This document shows positions 1 to 10,486 of a DNA stretch of 64,000 bases, piece after piece. Below the pieces are notes generated by a model. That model made no database searches and was not told the DNA's origin. It saw nothing but the letters and a program-made list of their open reading frames with translations. The stretch spans positions 52,574,626-52,638,625 of the forward strand of contig CM070505.1 in assembly GCA_036346375.1 (NCBI GenBank), in the 5' to 3' direction. The position numbers and the translations under genes were made by a program. This DNA is from Guadua angustifolia. Its lineage: Eukaryota; Streptophyta; Magnoliopsida; Poales; Poaceae. How positions within the stretch are numbered: the first letter of the stretch is position 1; each line of letters starts with the position of its first letter.

Positions 1-479
1 CCAGCGAGTACCGCCTCGGAGCACGGCGTGGCACGCCTAAGATCGCCTCCCGCCGCTCCCCGTGAGTGCCGAAGCGTCTTCACGCCATTGCGATCGTCGT
101 GCGCGGTCTCCAAAACTTCTCCACCAAAGCGGACTGCAGCCATGGGGGCGCTGTGGTGAGAGAACTCGAAAACCTTGCCGCCGATATAGGCCTTCCAGTG
201 CTGTTCGCACCCAAGGACCTTTAATGTTTCCCGACCACCGACACCCTTCCCTCGTTTCGCTCCACGACGCTCGAAGTCTGCTCGGGCGGGCTGTGGAAGC
301 AAGAGCGGTTCCGTGAGGATGCCTGTAGTAGTTCCGGGCGACTCGCGGGCTCGGGCGCGCCTCACCGCTATGTAGCCTTCCGAGTGTTCTTCCTCGGCGC
401 GCCCGCAGCGCTTTCTCCGCATCAAGCCGAAAGAAGGACCGACGGGCCCGACCATCGTGATCCCCACTTCCGCGGAGGT

Positions 480-1620
480 TATGCTATGACAGCCCGGCTT
501 TTGGATGCGGCCTTTTCTGGCCCCTTCATGCGGTGGTGTGGCAAGCAAGTTCAAGCCCGCCACATAGAACGGTTCAACGGGACCCGTAACCCGGATGAGT
601 TCCTTCATCTACTCCATCGCCATCGTGGCGGCCGGAGGAGACGAGAGTCATGGCTAACTACCTCCCCACGGTCCTCGATGGCTCGCCAGACGTGGCTCTT
701 CAACCAGAAGGAGGGCTCGATCCGCTCGTGGAGGCAGCTTAGCGATGCCCTCCGAGCGAACTTTCAAAGCTGCTACACTCACCGGCAACGAAGCGAGATT
801 TGAGCGGCTGATCCAAACGGACAAAGAGACCTCGCGCCACTTTGTCCGTGAGGTTCATCAAAGTAAGGAACTCCATCCCGAGCCTCTCGGACGAGCAGTC
901 GTCCGGGCCTTCAAATTTGGGGTCCACGACGTTCGCTTCACACAGGACTTGGAGATCCACCCCAACCTAACGGCCAACGAGCTTTTCCGTATGGCCGATC
1001 GTACGCAAACGCCGACGGTTGCATAATGGAAGAAGATGATCGACGAAGGCAAGTCGCCGCCTCCAGGCTCGAGGGTCCTTCGAAAGAAGCGCTGGCTCTC
1101 GGTTGAGAAAAAGGCCAAAAGAAGAAGAAGCTGGGGCACCGCACCGCACGTCCGCCATCGATTGCCGCCCGCCAGGCGCAGCGGGGCGAAGGCCGACGGC
1201 GATCAAGCCCGCCACGACCACGCACTCGACTAAGACCCGACGACCAGGGCATGGCGGGCTTAAGGCCAGAGCGACCAAGGTCGAGGCGGCCAGAGCGCGA
1301 GCAGAGAAGGCGCCTCTAGGTGCTCGGTTCGCCCAGCACCATCAGCGGCGGGTCATGACCTCCGAATCGCGGACCGGGCGACGTCTCGAAAAGTTCTACG
1401 ACGGTGAGGGTCCCATGCCCACGCCCCCACATCAAGTGGATAACGGCAAGGGCAAGGGCCCAATGGAGGACGGCGACGACGACATGGGATTCCAGAGCCC
1501 CAAACCACGCCGCCGTTATATTCGGGGCTCCTCGTATAAGTCCCGAGGGACCTCAAAGCAAGACGGAGGTCGCCATATCACTCACTAAGAACCACTCCGC
1601 CCAAAGCAGCTCGTGGTCCG
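480..1620 (+). pseudogene. gag (capsid/nucleocapsid) remnant of Tat-type gypsy element A
   Basis: The stretch reads as a gypsy gag in several frames. A block near 640-740 encodes a tryptophan-rich capsid motif (TWLFNQKEGSIRSWRQL). The segment 745-1026 then continues with a helical region ending NELFRMADRT, just where Tat gag proteins have their capsid C-terminal domain. The 1030-1600 tail is Arg/Lys-rich, as expected for a nucleocapsid region, but I see no intact CCHC knuckle. Frame changes occur near 610, 740 and 1030. The matching region of element B lies at about 28400-29560 on the other strand and shares the same protein words. Gag would form the cytoplasmic particle in which the RNA is reverse transcribed. 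This copy cannot make a full protein as written. Confidence 0.7.
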
Positions 1621-1689
1621 AGCGCCCTCACATTCTCCAAGGAGGACTGTCCCTCGAATGACCAGTTCTGAGGCTCCTGGCTGGTCGTG

Positions 1690-2010
1690 AAGTCTGACCA
1701 TCAAGAACGCTAAGGTCGGCCGAGTCCTCGCGGGACGGCGGAAGCTCTCTCGACCTCATATCCGCTTCGGTCCCGAGAGATGCAGTCCTCGCTCCGAATC
1801 AAGAGCATCGCCGTCCCGCTTCTACGGATCATCCGGCACTTTGTCAAGCCCCGCCGATCGCTTTGCCCGTGACTTTGGGTCCAACTTCGACTAAGCCGGT
1901 CAATTTCAAGTCGCCGACTTCAAGTCATCTTACTAACGCCATCCTTGGCAAGCCGCCCCGCTCCAAATTCATGGCCGCCACGCACCACACCTACCAATGC
2001 CTCAAGGCCT
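1690..2010 (+). pseudogene. aspartic protease and linker remnant of element A
   Basis: Between gag and RT a frame near 1695-1870 reads about 'TIKNAKVGRVLADGGSSLDL', the layout of the retropepsin active site found in Tat elements (hydrophobics, D-x-G-S-S, then hydrophobics). The usual first Asp is displaced by an indel. Downstream, 1866-2010 carries the conserved linker to RT (VNF...DF...ILGKPP...KFMAATHHTYQC), which also occurs in element B near 28010-28200 on the - strand. The enzyme would cut the Gag-Pol precursor. The frame is broken, so no active protease is expected. Confidence 0.6.
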
Positions 2011-2379
2011 CGCCAAATGGCGCTATCACACAAAGGCGACCACTGTATGCCTTGAATCGCGATGAAAGGCGCCGACATGGTCGGTCAATGCCTGCAGCAT
2101 GCCCCAACCAGCGCCGCCATTCTCGACCAAAAGTTACCTCCAGCCGGAGGAGAAACCAAGGCGGTCCCCTCAACGAGGCCGACCCGCCCAAGGTCTTCCA
2201 TCCGGGTCTTCCCTAGACCTCAACAGGAACTCGAGCTCAGCATTTTCTCCGAGGAACGCGGACGTGTTCGCTGGGAACCGTCCGACATGCCCGAGTCCCA
2301 AGGAAAGTAATTGAGCATAGGCTAGCTGTTCGCCCGACAAAAAACCCGGCGCCAAAAGCTCCGACGCTTCCTGAGAAGC

Positions 2380-2845
2380 GCGATCATCCTGATGAGCTCG
2401 ACGAACTCCTTAAGGCCGCCATAGGGAAGTCGAGACTGAGTGGCCGCAAACCACCATTGTGAAGAAGAAGGGGGCAAGTGGCGATGTGTGTGCGACCACA
2501 CCGCCTAAACGCCGCCGCCAAGGATAACTTCCGCCATCACAAGATTGATCAATCGTCGACGAACGGCGAATCCTGTAATGAGTTTCTTGATGCCTATTCA
2601 GTTATCACCAGATTAGCTTGTTCCCCGGGACGAGGAGAAGACTTCCTTCATCACCCCGTTCGGCACGTTCTGCTACACGACCATGTCCTTCGGTCCGCAG
2701 AACACCGGGGCGACCTTCCAGCGCCTGATGCAAAAGACTTTCCAGGACCAGATAGGCCAAAACCTGGAGGTATATGTGGACGATATCGTAGTTAAGAGTA
2801 AGCTCCCTCGTGTCATATACTCGACCTCGAGGAAACCTTTGTAAT
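2380..2845 (+). pseudogene. reverse transcriptase remnant of element A, YVDD motif present
   Basis: The finger part (GKWRMCV) lies near 2472-2492. A frame opening at 2629 runs through the palm motif with SFGPQNTGATFQRLM and then YVDDIVVKSK, with the catalytic YVDD codons at 2773-2784, and meets a stop at about 2839. A 1-base loss near 2600, in the segment that should read 'DAYSGYHQ', separates fingers and palm into two frames. YVDD followed by IVVK is characteristic of Ty3/gypsy RTs. The polymerase copies the element RNA into DNA inside the particle. The active-site words survive, but the domain is not one open frame. Confidence 0.85.
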
Positions 2846-3129
2846 CTCCGAGACATAGAATAAAGCTTAACTCGAGAAATGTGTTTTGGGGTAAAAGCGG
2901 CAAGGTGCTCGGCACTTATCGGCCACAGGGCATCGGTGCAACCCGGAGAAAATCGAGGCTATCGAAAGGATGCGCCCGGGCCCGTGAAGGAAGTCCAAAC
3001 CCGACCGGACGCATGGCGCTACGAGCCACTTCATCTCCGGCCAGCGAACGCGCTCGCTTTTCTTTAAGGCGCTCCGCAGGCACGAGGGCTTCGTCTGGAC
3101 AGAAGAAGCCAACCGCTCCTTCGAGGAGC

Positions 3130-3495
3130 TAAAGCGTTATTCGCCCAAATTTCTGGCCTTGGCCACGCCAAGGTCAGGAGCCTCTCTGCTTTACCTGGCG
3201 ACACCCCACGCCAGAAGCGCTGTTGGTGGTAGAGCGGGAAGGGACACAGCGTCCGGTATACTATGTCAGCGAAGTGTTACACGGGCCAAAGGAGCGTTAC
3301 CCCGAGGTCCAGAAACTCCTGTACTCGCTGCTCATGGCTTCCAGGAAGTTACGCCACTACTTCCAAGCCCACAGGGTCGTCGTCCCGACCAGCTTCCCGC
3401 TTAGGGACATCCTAAGGAACCCAGACGCTACGGGGACAAGCTGGGGCCATGGAACTCGCAGAGTTCGACATACACTTCTCCGCCAAGACGGCGCT
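3130..3495 (+). pseudogene. RNase H (first, retroviral-type) domain of element A
   Basis: A frame from 3223 to 3498 reads LVVEREGTQRPVYYVSEVL, then ERYPEVQKLLYSLLMASRKL, then PLRDILRNPDATG. These are the signature words of the RT-linked RNase H of plant gypsy elements. The N-terminal part (3130-3222) is in another frame. This domain removes RNA from the RNA:DNA hybrid. It is followed at once by a second RNase H, the arrangement that defines Tat-type elements. The frame ends in a shift near 3440 where the conserved 'W-ELAEFDI' segment continues in a different frame. Confidence 0.8.
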
Positions 3496-3499
3496 TAAG

Positions 3500-3960
3500 T
3501 CCTGTGTTTTGGCAGACTCAGAGTGGAATGGATTTAACCCGCCACCCCCACCACCGAATCTCAAGAACCTCGGACGGCCACCGACCATGTATTGACGGGT
3601 CCCGAGCTTACGAGCCCTCGGGGGCTGGCGTTGTACTGGTGTCCCCTCAAGGGGACCGGCTACAATACATCATCCAATTACACTTCGCCGCAACTAATAA
3701 AGCGGCGAGTACTAAGGCCTTTTGTCGCACGAAGCGCAAGGCGCCAAGGTCCAAATGACTCACCGTGAAGGGCGATTCACAGTTGGTCGTCAACCAAGTA
3801 AACAAGGAGTATCGGTGTCTGATCACTCAATGGCGCTTTACTTGGTTGAGGTGAGGAAGATGGAGCGGACTTTAGAAATTTCAAGCACTCTACATCCCCA
3901 GAAAGACAATTCCCGGCCGACCAATCCTCTAAGGTCGGTTCTCAGCTGTTCGCCCAAATA
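3500..3960 (+). pseudogene. second, archaeal-type RNase H domain (aRNH) of element A
   Basis: A frame opening at 3504 reads YTDGSRA-type sequence (here CIDGSRAYEPSGAGVVLVSP) and continues to AATNKAA. A second frame from about 3757 gives GDSQLVVNQVNKEY, then DHSMALYLVEVRKME and a tail with DN-PADxL character. The DGS, the GDSQLV and the late D are the acidic catalytic positions of RNase HI. Plant Tat elements have acquired this additional domain next to their own RNase H. At least two frame shifts are visible (near 3705 and 3860). Confidence 0.78.
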
Positions 3961-3974
3961 GGGCACTCGCTGAG

Positions 3975-4095
3975 CATCCGCACAAGCCCTCCATTCCTCT
4001 CAGAGAGGAGGCACCACACTGACGCCCGCCCACCGGTACCGCCGAGCATATGGAAAAGCCCTCCATTCCTCTCAGAGGAGGCACAAGAGGCGTAT
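3975..4095 (+). repeat. Short duplicated block between aRNase H and integrase of element A
   Basis: Two copies of a unit containing CCCTCCATTCCTCTCAGAG lie at about 3986 and 4056, a period near 70 bases. Element B has an equivalent pair on the other strand at about 25940-26050 (period near 75). The duplication therefore predates both insertions and belongs to the family. Confidence 0.6.
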
Positions 4096-4812
4096 GGTAA
4101 CGCCTCCTTCCTCGAACAAGGTGCGGATCGGATGGCGCCATTCATCCAAGATCTTGCCCACGGACATTGCCCGAGGAAGCACCGAGCGTTCTCTGCCAAA
4201 GGCGGTCATCCGCTTACAAGCTCGAGATGGCGCTCAGATCGCAGAAAGGGGCACTCTGAGTCCTCTCCAAGTGCATATCTCGAGAAGAGGGCGAATTCCT
4301 TCTCGAGATATCCATGAGGGAATGTGCGAGCCCACTGCCCTTCCTGGACACTCGTGAGCAAGGCATTCGCTGGGATACTATTGGCCCATAGCAGAGACGA
4401 CGCCAGTAGCAATCGTAGCGACTTGCGAGCATGCCAATTCCACGCCAGAAGTCCCACCAACCAACAGACGCTACGCCATGCACCATCCCACTCTCATGTC
4501 CATTCTCGACTGGGGTCGACATCCTGCCTTTCCCCGTGGTCGAAAGGGTTGCAAATTTTTGCTCGTTACATCGACACCTTCTCTAAGTGGATCGAGGCCG
4601 AGCTTGCTTTCACCATTTCGCCCAAACAGCCAAGAGATTCTTCAAGAAGAACGCAGGACGCGCTTTGGGGTTCCTAATCGCTCATCACGGACAATGGCAC
4701 TCGGCTCACAAGTGAGCTATTCCAAGCCCATCACGAAGACATCGACAAAGATTTGCTTCTACCAAGAGCCTATCCAGAGAGCAATGGAGCACCGAAAGAG
4801 CAACGGCCAAAT
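4096..4812 (+). pseudogene. Integrase, N-terminal zinc-binding and first half of catalytic core (element A)
   Basis: The segment 4130-4460 encodes a degraded HHCC zinc-binding region, and 4440-4680 enters the catalytic core with YIDTFSKWIEAE (ORF 4324-4677). It then continues in other frames with FGVPN and ITDNGT at about 4665-4700, which carries the second catalytic Asp of the DD35E triad, and stops at SNGQ (about 4797-4810). The reading is cut exactly at 4812 by the start of a copia LTR. The rest of the integrase resumes at 11964. Several shifts are present independently of the insertion. Confidence 0.8.
4808..4812. repeat. Target-site duplication CAAAT, left copy
   Basis: CAAAT immediately precedes the LTR that starts TGAAAG at 4813 and recurs at 11964-11968 immediately after the LTR that ends CTTTCA. 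A perfect 5-bp duplication is standard for LTR-retrotransposon integration and fixes both ends of the nested element. Confidence 0.9.
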
Positions 4813-6682
4813 TGAAAGTGCATCTAGGCACTTATGTTATTTTGGTGATTAATGACAAACGATATAATGACAATCTATGTAATTGTGTAAATGCTTAACT
4901 TAGTGCTTAGCAAATGACAAACCTCTAATATGATTATATTGCTATGAGACTAACATGTTCATTGCCAAGTTGAGTATTAGTCTCATCTATTTAGAGGAAA
5001 ATAAAAATCAAGTGGAATGGTTACAAAGTTAAGGTATGCAATTTTGAATCTCTTCTATATTTGTTATTGCATTCCTTTTGTGCAAATGCATAGTGAACTC
5101 CAAGTAGCATGTTGATTATATATATGCACATTGCTTATTTGTGCATATATATTCATTTGAGTTCATTATGTGCTTTGTTTTTAGTATGCATGTATTAACT
5201 AGAGTTAAACTTCATATTGCTATAGATTGACTTGGTGCATGCATGTTTTAGTTGTATATCTTCTCATGCAACTCCCTTAGTGAAGTTTAATCTAGAGTTG
5301 GATCACATATTTACTCTTATTCTAAATATTAGTTGCACATGTACAATTCGTGTATATTCTATTATGTGCGACATTTAAGTAAAGACTGTGATCCTGCCAT
5401 TATTTAATCGATTCATCATATCGGCAATTATCTCTCTAGTGCATATAGATCAATTACATATTCATCATGATGCACTTAGTAGAGAACATTTCTTATATCA
5501 AGTGTTTCTAGTTATATTGTGCCTCTTTATATGAAACACTTGTGGTACTTAATTGCTCACAAATATCAATTTATTCACATCTATTGAGCTTTTGGGACTA
5601 ATGTCTTTCATGAGTGACTTGAAAAGAATTAGGTCCCTTGTGTGTATGATGACCAATGTAGTTTGAAGGATGATCGTTAAGCCGAGGTCAACAAGACGGC
5701 GGTGTCACCAAGAGTTGAGGATAAGTCAAGATCGACTTGGCGTGGAGATCGTCAGAGAGGATGATCAAGTCAAGGTTGATAGGACGAGAGTCTCATGAGG
5801 TGAATCGAGTCAAGTTGAACAAGGCGAAGATGTCATCAACTATAAGGTAAAGGTCTTCATGCACCGGCATTAAGAAAGAAGACGGCATGCGGATTGAATG
5901 TAAGACTTTATTATCTTTGATTTAATTTGAGTCTAAGGATTGCCGTACTATTAATAGGGATGCGACGTCGAATGACTTTTAGATGTGTCAAGTACTCAAA
6001 TGATTCATCCTGGTGAAATTTAGAGAGAGAGTGGTGTTGGTGGTGCCGGAAAGTGAGAATTGTAGGTCTCCCTTGGATTCTTTGTGAAATCTGGATTTAT
6101 CATTTGAGATTTGGGTAGTGAGACCTTATTGGTTGTGTAGCCCTTGTTCTTAGCTTTCAATAGAGTCCAAAAGCACTTGAATCGGGGTCCGGAATCAAAA
6201 GTTATACTCGTTTTCGTCGGGCTGCTGAGTCAAGTCCGGAGTATCCGGGGTAAAAATGGTCCGGAGTATCCGGACTTTGCGCAGTTCAAACGGCTAGTTT
6301 TTTGGGGACCTCTATTTAAAGCCCTCTGTTCCCCATTTGAAAAGTGGCCGTTACCCAGCTGGTTTGAGGTGTTCTCCTCTTGTTCTTGAGCCCCCAAAAC
6401 ACCTCTTTACCCCTAGATCTAAGTGATCCCCTTTGTGAGAAGGGTTGGGAAGGGTTTGATGAGTGAGGTGTTAGATTGAGTGAGATTTGACTTGTTGAGC
6501 ACTTGATTTCATCTCCAAGCTTGTTCTTCGTGAGCATTTGTTACTCTTGGAGGTTGAGGACTCCTAGACGGCTAGGAGGTCACCTACGAGCCACCGGTAC
6601 TTTGTGTGGTTGGCCGTGGGAAGTTTGTGAAGGCCCGATTCCGCCTCCGCAAGGGAAGGAATCAAAGAAGTGAAGACCGGCG

Positions 6683-6803
6683 AGTGCATTTGTGCAACAC
6701 CGGAGGAAGAGGGTTGAAAGAGACCCTGGCTCAAGCGCCAAAGGAGTTGAAACCGGCGAGTGCATTTGTGCAACACCGGAGTAAGAGGGTTGAAAGAGAC
6801 CCG
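6683..6803 (+). repeat. Duplicated 76-bp block inside copia LTR
   Basis: The word GAGTGCATTTGTGCAACACC occurs at about 6684 and 6760, each followed by GAGGGTTGAAAGAGACC a few bases on. The same pair is present in the right LTR near 11305 and 11380, so it was in the LTR before insertion. Confidence 0.75.
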
Positions 6804-7064
6804 ACTAAGTGTGACGGAGCCACCTCAACGGAGACGAGGATCCTCAAGGATCCGAACTTCGTTGAAAAATCGTTGTCTCCAAGTTTGCCTCTTGCCCTTG
6901 CTTTATTACTTGATTTTGAATCTTGAAATTGCTCGATCTATTTGATTATTGAGTTTTCGCTAGGCATCTACTTGATCTAGGTTTCGCTAGTGTTTATCAT
7001 CTTTGTGTTCAAGTAGATTGTTTAAAAGTTGGAGAAATTTCAAATTTCATCTCGAGGTGCCCAA

Positions 7065-7245
7065 CCCGGAGTATCCGGACAATTACCCCGGATAGTCCGG
7101 ATTTATACTGAGTATCCGGATAAAATCCCGGACACTCCCGTCGACTTCTGGCTCTTCAAGGTCTCCAATCCGAGTATCCGACAATTACCCTGATAGTCCG
7201 ACATTTATACCGAGTATCCGGATAAAATCCCTGACACTCCTGGAT
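7065..7245 (+). repeat. Paired 102-bp block with CCGG palindromes near LTR end
   Basis: Each unit contains GAGTATCCGG, then ATAGTCCGG, GAGTATCCGGATAAAATCC and GACACTCC. Copies start near 7065 and 7168, and the pair recurs in the right LTR (about 11684-11875). Many CCGG sites in one copy are CCG or CCTG in the other. Confidence 0.7.
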
Positions 7246-7338
7246 CGAAAACCTTGGATTATTTTATTCACGCGTGATTTAGTTTTAAATTTATTATTCG
7301 CCTATTCACCCTCTAGGCGACATCACCGCCCTTTCAAT

Positions 7339-7350
7339 TGGTATCGAGCT
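7339..7350 (+). other. Primer-binding site for initiator tRNA-Met
   Basis: TGGTATCGAGCT lies two bases after the LTR end (7336). It matches the plant initiator tRNA-Met-type site (TGGTATCAGAGC) with one missing A. This is the usual first-strand primer of copia elements and fixes the + orientation. Confidence 0.85.
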
Positions 7351-7393
7351 AGGGCTCTCATTTTATTAGACTTAACCGCCTAGAGAGTTAAAG

Positions 7394-9146
7394 ATGTCGA
7401 CTAGAGGAGTAGAGCACTCAAATGATCTACTTGTATTAAATAGCTCAAATTATGCTTTATGGAAATCTCTTATAACTATTCATTTTAAATCCATGAGCCC
7501 CCAAATATGGTGGATTGTAGATGTTGGCTTTTCGTCTCCATTAAATGAAGTTGACCCAACTCAAGGAGAGACGAAATGCCTACATCTCGACGCCAAGCTA
7601 CTAACATATTATTTTGGGTTGTGAGCGATGAAATTTTTGATAGCATATGCGAACTCAAGAGCACTCATGAGATGTGGATAAAGCTTCAAGAACTATTTGA
7701 ATCATCCACGCCTTCAATTGAGGATTGCATTAAGGAAGAGATGTCGGAGATGAAACCTCAAGCTCCATCTCAAGCTCAAGTGATGAAGAACCGACATCTC
7801 CATCAACCTCAACCTCCACCTCAAGTGACGATGAAGATTCACTCACATCTCGAATCCGCTGCTTCATGGCGTAAAGGTAAGAATGAGGTAAGTGATGATG
7901 ATGATGATGATGATGATGATGAGCTCTCTTGTGAAGAGTTTATGAATATGTTAAAGGAGCTAAATGAATGTCTTGGGAGGAGAAAAAGAAATATAAAACT
8001 TTGAAGCTTGAACATGAATTACTTCAAAATGATTTTAATATGCTTCAAGAAAATCATGAATCCCTCTTTCTTAAAGAAATTCATAAGCCTAAGGTGGATA
8101 TAGGAATCACATGTAATTTAATTGATGAAATGCCATGCTTAAATGTCAACTCTAATATTTCATCAAAAATTGACATGTCCACCTCTTGTGAAGATTTAAT
8201 TGATACATCTTGTTGCTCTAATAAAATTTCTTCTAGTTCCTCTATGTCTTTGGATGCTAATCTTGTAGAGAAAAAGAAAGAGCTCAAAGCCCAAGTCATT
8301 AGATTGGAAAATGACTTGAAGAAATGCATAAAGGGAAAAGTCATTCTCGACGAGATCTTGAGCAAGCCAAGGGTGCCTCAAGATAAGCGAGGACTCGGCT
8401 ACAACTCCAAGAGGAAGAAGAGCAAGAAGAAGCACGATACAAGAATGAAGACGATTGTGTGCTTGGCTTGCAACAAGAAGGGCCACTTCATCCGCAGCCC
8501 TAACAAAGTGGAGATCAAGCCACAACCATCAACAATGAGGCAAACCGACAAAGAGCAAGTCAAGAAGAAGAGACGTTCAAAGCATACTTGCTACAATTAT
8601 CGGGAAAAGGGGCATATCGGTAAGGATTGTCCCAATGGTATCATCCCTAAGCCTACTCATCATTTCAATGATTATTTGCTTAGGAAGGACAAGAATGGTA
8701 ATGCTTTTGCCAAACTTGTCAAGTCCCCTATGCTCGCTCAAAATGATAATGCTTATTTGCATAGGAAGAGTAAATCTAGAAATGGATTTGCTAAAATTGT
8801 TAGGACTTCTAAGCCTACTCAAAGCAATTCAAATATATTGCTTAGGAGAAATAACAATAGCAAAACATTTGCTAGATATACTAGATCTTCTAAGCCAATG
8901 CATAATTTTAATAATCATATGCTTAGAATAGATCAAACTAGAAATAGTTTTGCAAAGTATCATTGTCCTCCTAAGTCGTTTCATAAAAATGCCAATCATT
9001 TGCCTAGGAGAAATAATTATTGCAAACCTATTTCTAATTGTGTTAGTCAATTCAATAATATCCAAATTAGGGTCATTTGGGTTCCTAAATCTATTGTGAC
9101 TAACATTGTTGGACCCAATAAGGATTGGGTACCAAAAACCACCTAA
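7394..9146 (+). pseudogene. Copia SIRE-type gag, frameshifted, both zinc knuckles damaged
   Basis: Three overlapping frames (7394-7624, 7576-8004, 7968-9146) together read as one copia gag. The N-terminal part has SSNYALWKSLITIHFKSM, the usual start of the capsid domain. A (GAT)n microsatellite at about 7893-7920 codes a run of Asp. A coiled, Lys/Glu-rich centre follows. Two nucleocapsid knuckles come at about 8461-8500 (CLACNKKGH..., last Cys replaced by Ser) and about 8590-8630 (CYNYREKGH...C, second Cys replaced by Tyr). The C-terminus GPNKDWVPKTT is the standard end of SIRE-type gag before protease. After the stop at 9146 no pol is found. Gag would package element RNA. With two shifts and two broken knuckles this copy is unlikely to work. 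Confidence 0.85.
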
Positions 9147-10486
9147 AATATTTTTAGGTAACATGGGATGGATTGGACGCTTGGCTTCTTCAAGAACATA
9201 AGGACTTCATCAATTACAAGTTGGAACCAAGCATAAAGATAATCAAGTCCATCATGAGCCAATGCCATCTCGGGTAACAAGTATTTAAATTGATTCTTAT
9301 AGCTTATAGCCTTGTGTAGGTTATATTGCATTATTCATGAAAATCAAATTTAGATTGCTTGTTATATGCTTGCTCATGCTTATTAGTTGTTTTGATTGCA
9401 ATCTTGAGCAAGTTTGGGATAGTGGCACATTTAGGGGGAGTGGTAGATCATAATCATGTATATCATGTCCCTACATGTGCCCATATTTATATAAGTGCTA
9501 ATATATATTTTCAAAATCAAGCCATTTAGCCAAAACTCAAAATTTTGTATACTATTAGTATTCTAGTGAAAACTAATTGCAAAATGTATACAAATGTATT
9601 TGAAACATTTTTCAAAGGTTTTGGCCTCACAAAATCTATTTTGAAAATAAAATGAGTTTCATGATCAAAATCTAGTTACTAGTATCTTGTTTTGGATTTA
9701 AACTTATAATTTTCATAGATTTAAATGTAAAATGATTTTGAAAGTAATTCCAAAACAAAAATCCTAGAGTTGGTCATTCTTAACAATTCTTGTGTTCAAA
9801 AGATTTTCAAAAGACCAACCTAGCAAAAGCTATTTGATTTTGAAACTCATCGAAAAACTATATTTGACCCATAATTGTCATATTATTGCACTTAAGTGAG
9901 TTTTGCCAAATGAGTCAAGTTTCATATTATGAGTTGACTCACAAGGGTATTTGCAACTCATATAAGCCTATGGAAAGATTAAATACCCACTTAAGCTCAC
10001 TTTGGCAAAACTAGAGAATTTCTTGAAACTTAAAGGTTTTATTGCCAAATTCATCTCTTTAAGAATTCGAATGCCTTCTTTACTTTGAAATTGCTCTAAA
10101 TGGTGTGTTTGATGTTTATCTTGATCATTTGGAGCATTTCATATTGGTTTTATGAATTTTACCAAGGTTTATTGCAAAATGCCTTTTTGAAGTTCACCAA
10201 AATCTCTCTGTTGATCTTATTTGGTATACTCTTGCATAAAGTTGGATTTTACTATTTGAATGGATTTGATTATGCTCATAGGCTTATAAACATCTCTCTA
10301 ACTCATATGAAGCCATATAAGTGCACATTTCATTCAAAACTCATTTGGTTCCATTTTGAGGAATTGGTGAAAATCTTAATCCTTTATGTGATTCAAATAC
10401 ATTTTTCACCATATCTCTCAAAATAAAATTGATTTATTGAAAATTTTTATTGAAAAACCTTCTCTCGCATATGGAGTTCATATCCG
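9147..10486 (+). other. Internal non-coding region of copia element
   Basis: AT-rich sequence where pol is expected. A purine tract TTAGGGGGAGTGG lies at about 9430-9442 and resembles the polypurine tract found in SIRE-type elements, but about 1 kb of further sequence separates it from the recognisable right LTR. I see no protein motif. The 108-residue frame at 10100-10426 is low-complexity and probably chance. Confidence 0.6.

Larger units (their letters stand above)
4813..7336 (+). repeat. 5' LTR of nested copia element, about 2.52 kb
   Basis: It starts TGAAAGTGCATCTAGG, ends CGCCCTTTCA, and is followed by a tRNA-Met primer-binding site. The 3' 1.45 kb (from about 5888) is repeated at 10487-11963. 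The first 1.07 kb has no second copy. Inside are a near-perfect duplicated block (6683-6803, period about 76) and a 102-bp pair of blocks rich in TCCGGA-type palindromes (7065-7139 and 7168-7240). The region is AT-rich up to 5600 and mixed afterwards. Confidence 0.82.

Noticed and set aside
7893..7922. (GAT)n microsatellite as a regulatory repeat
   Set aside because: It is in frame inside gag and codes an Asp run; an ordinary coding microsatellite.
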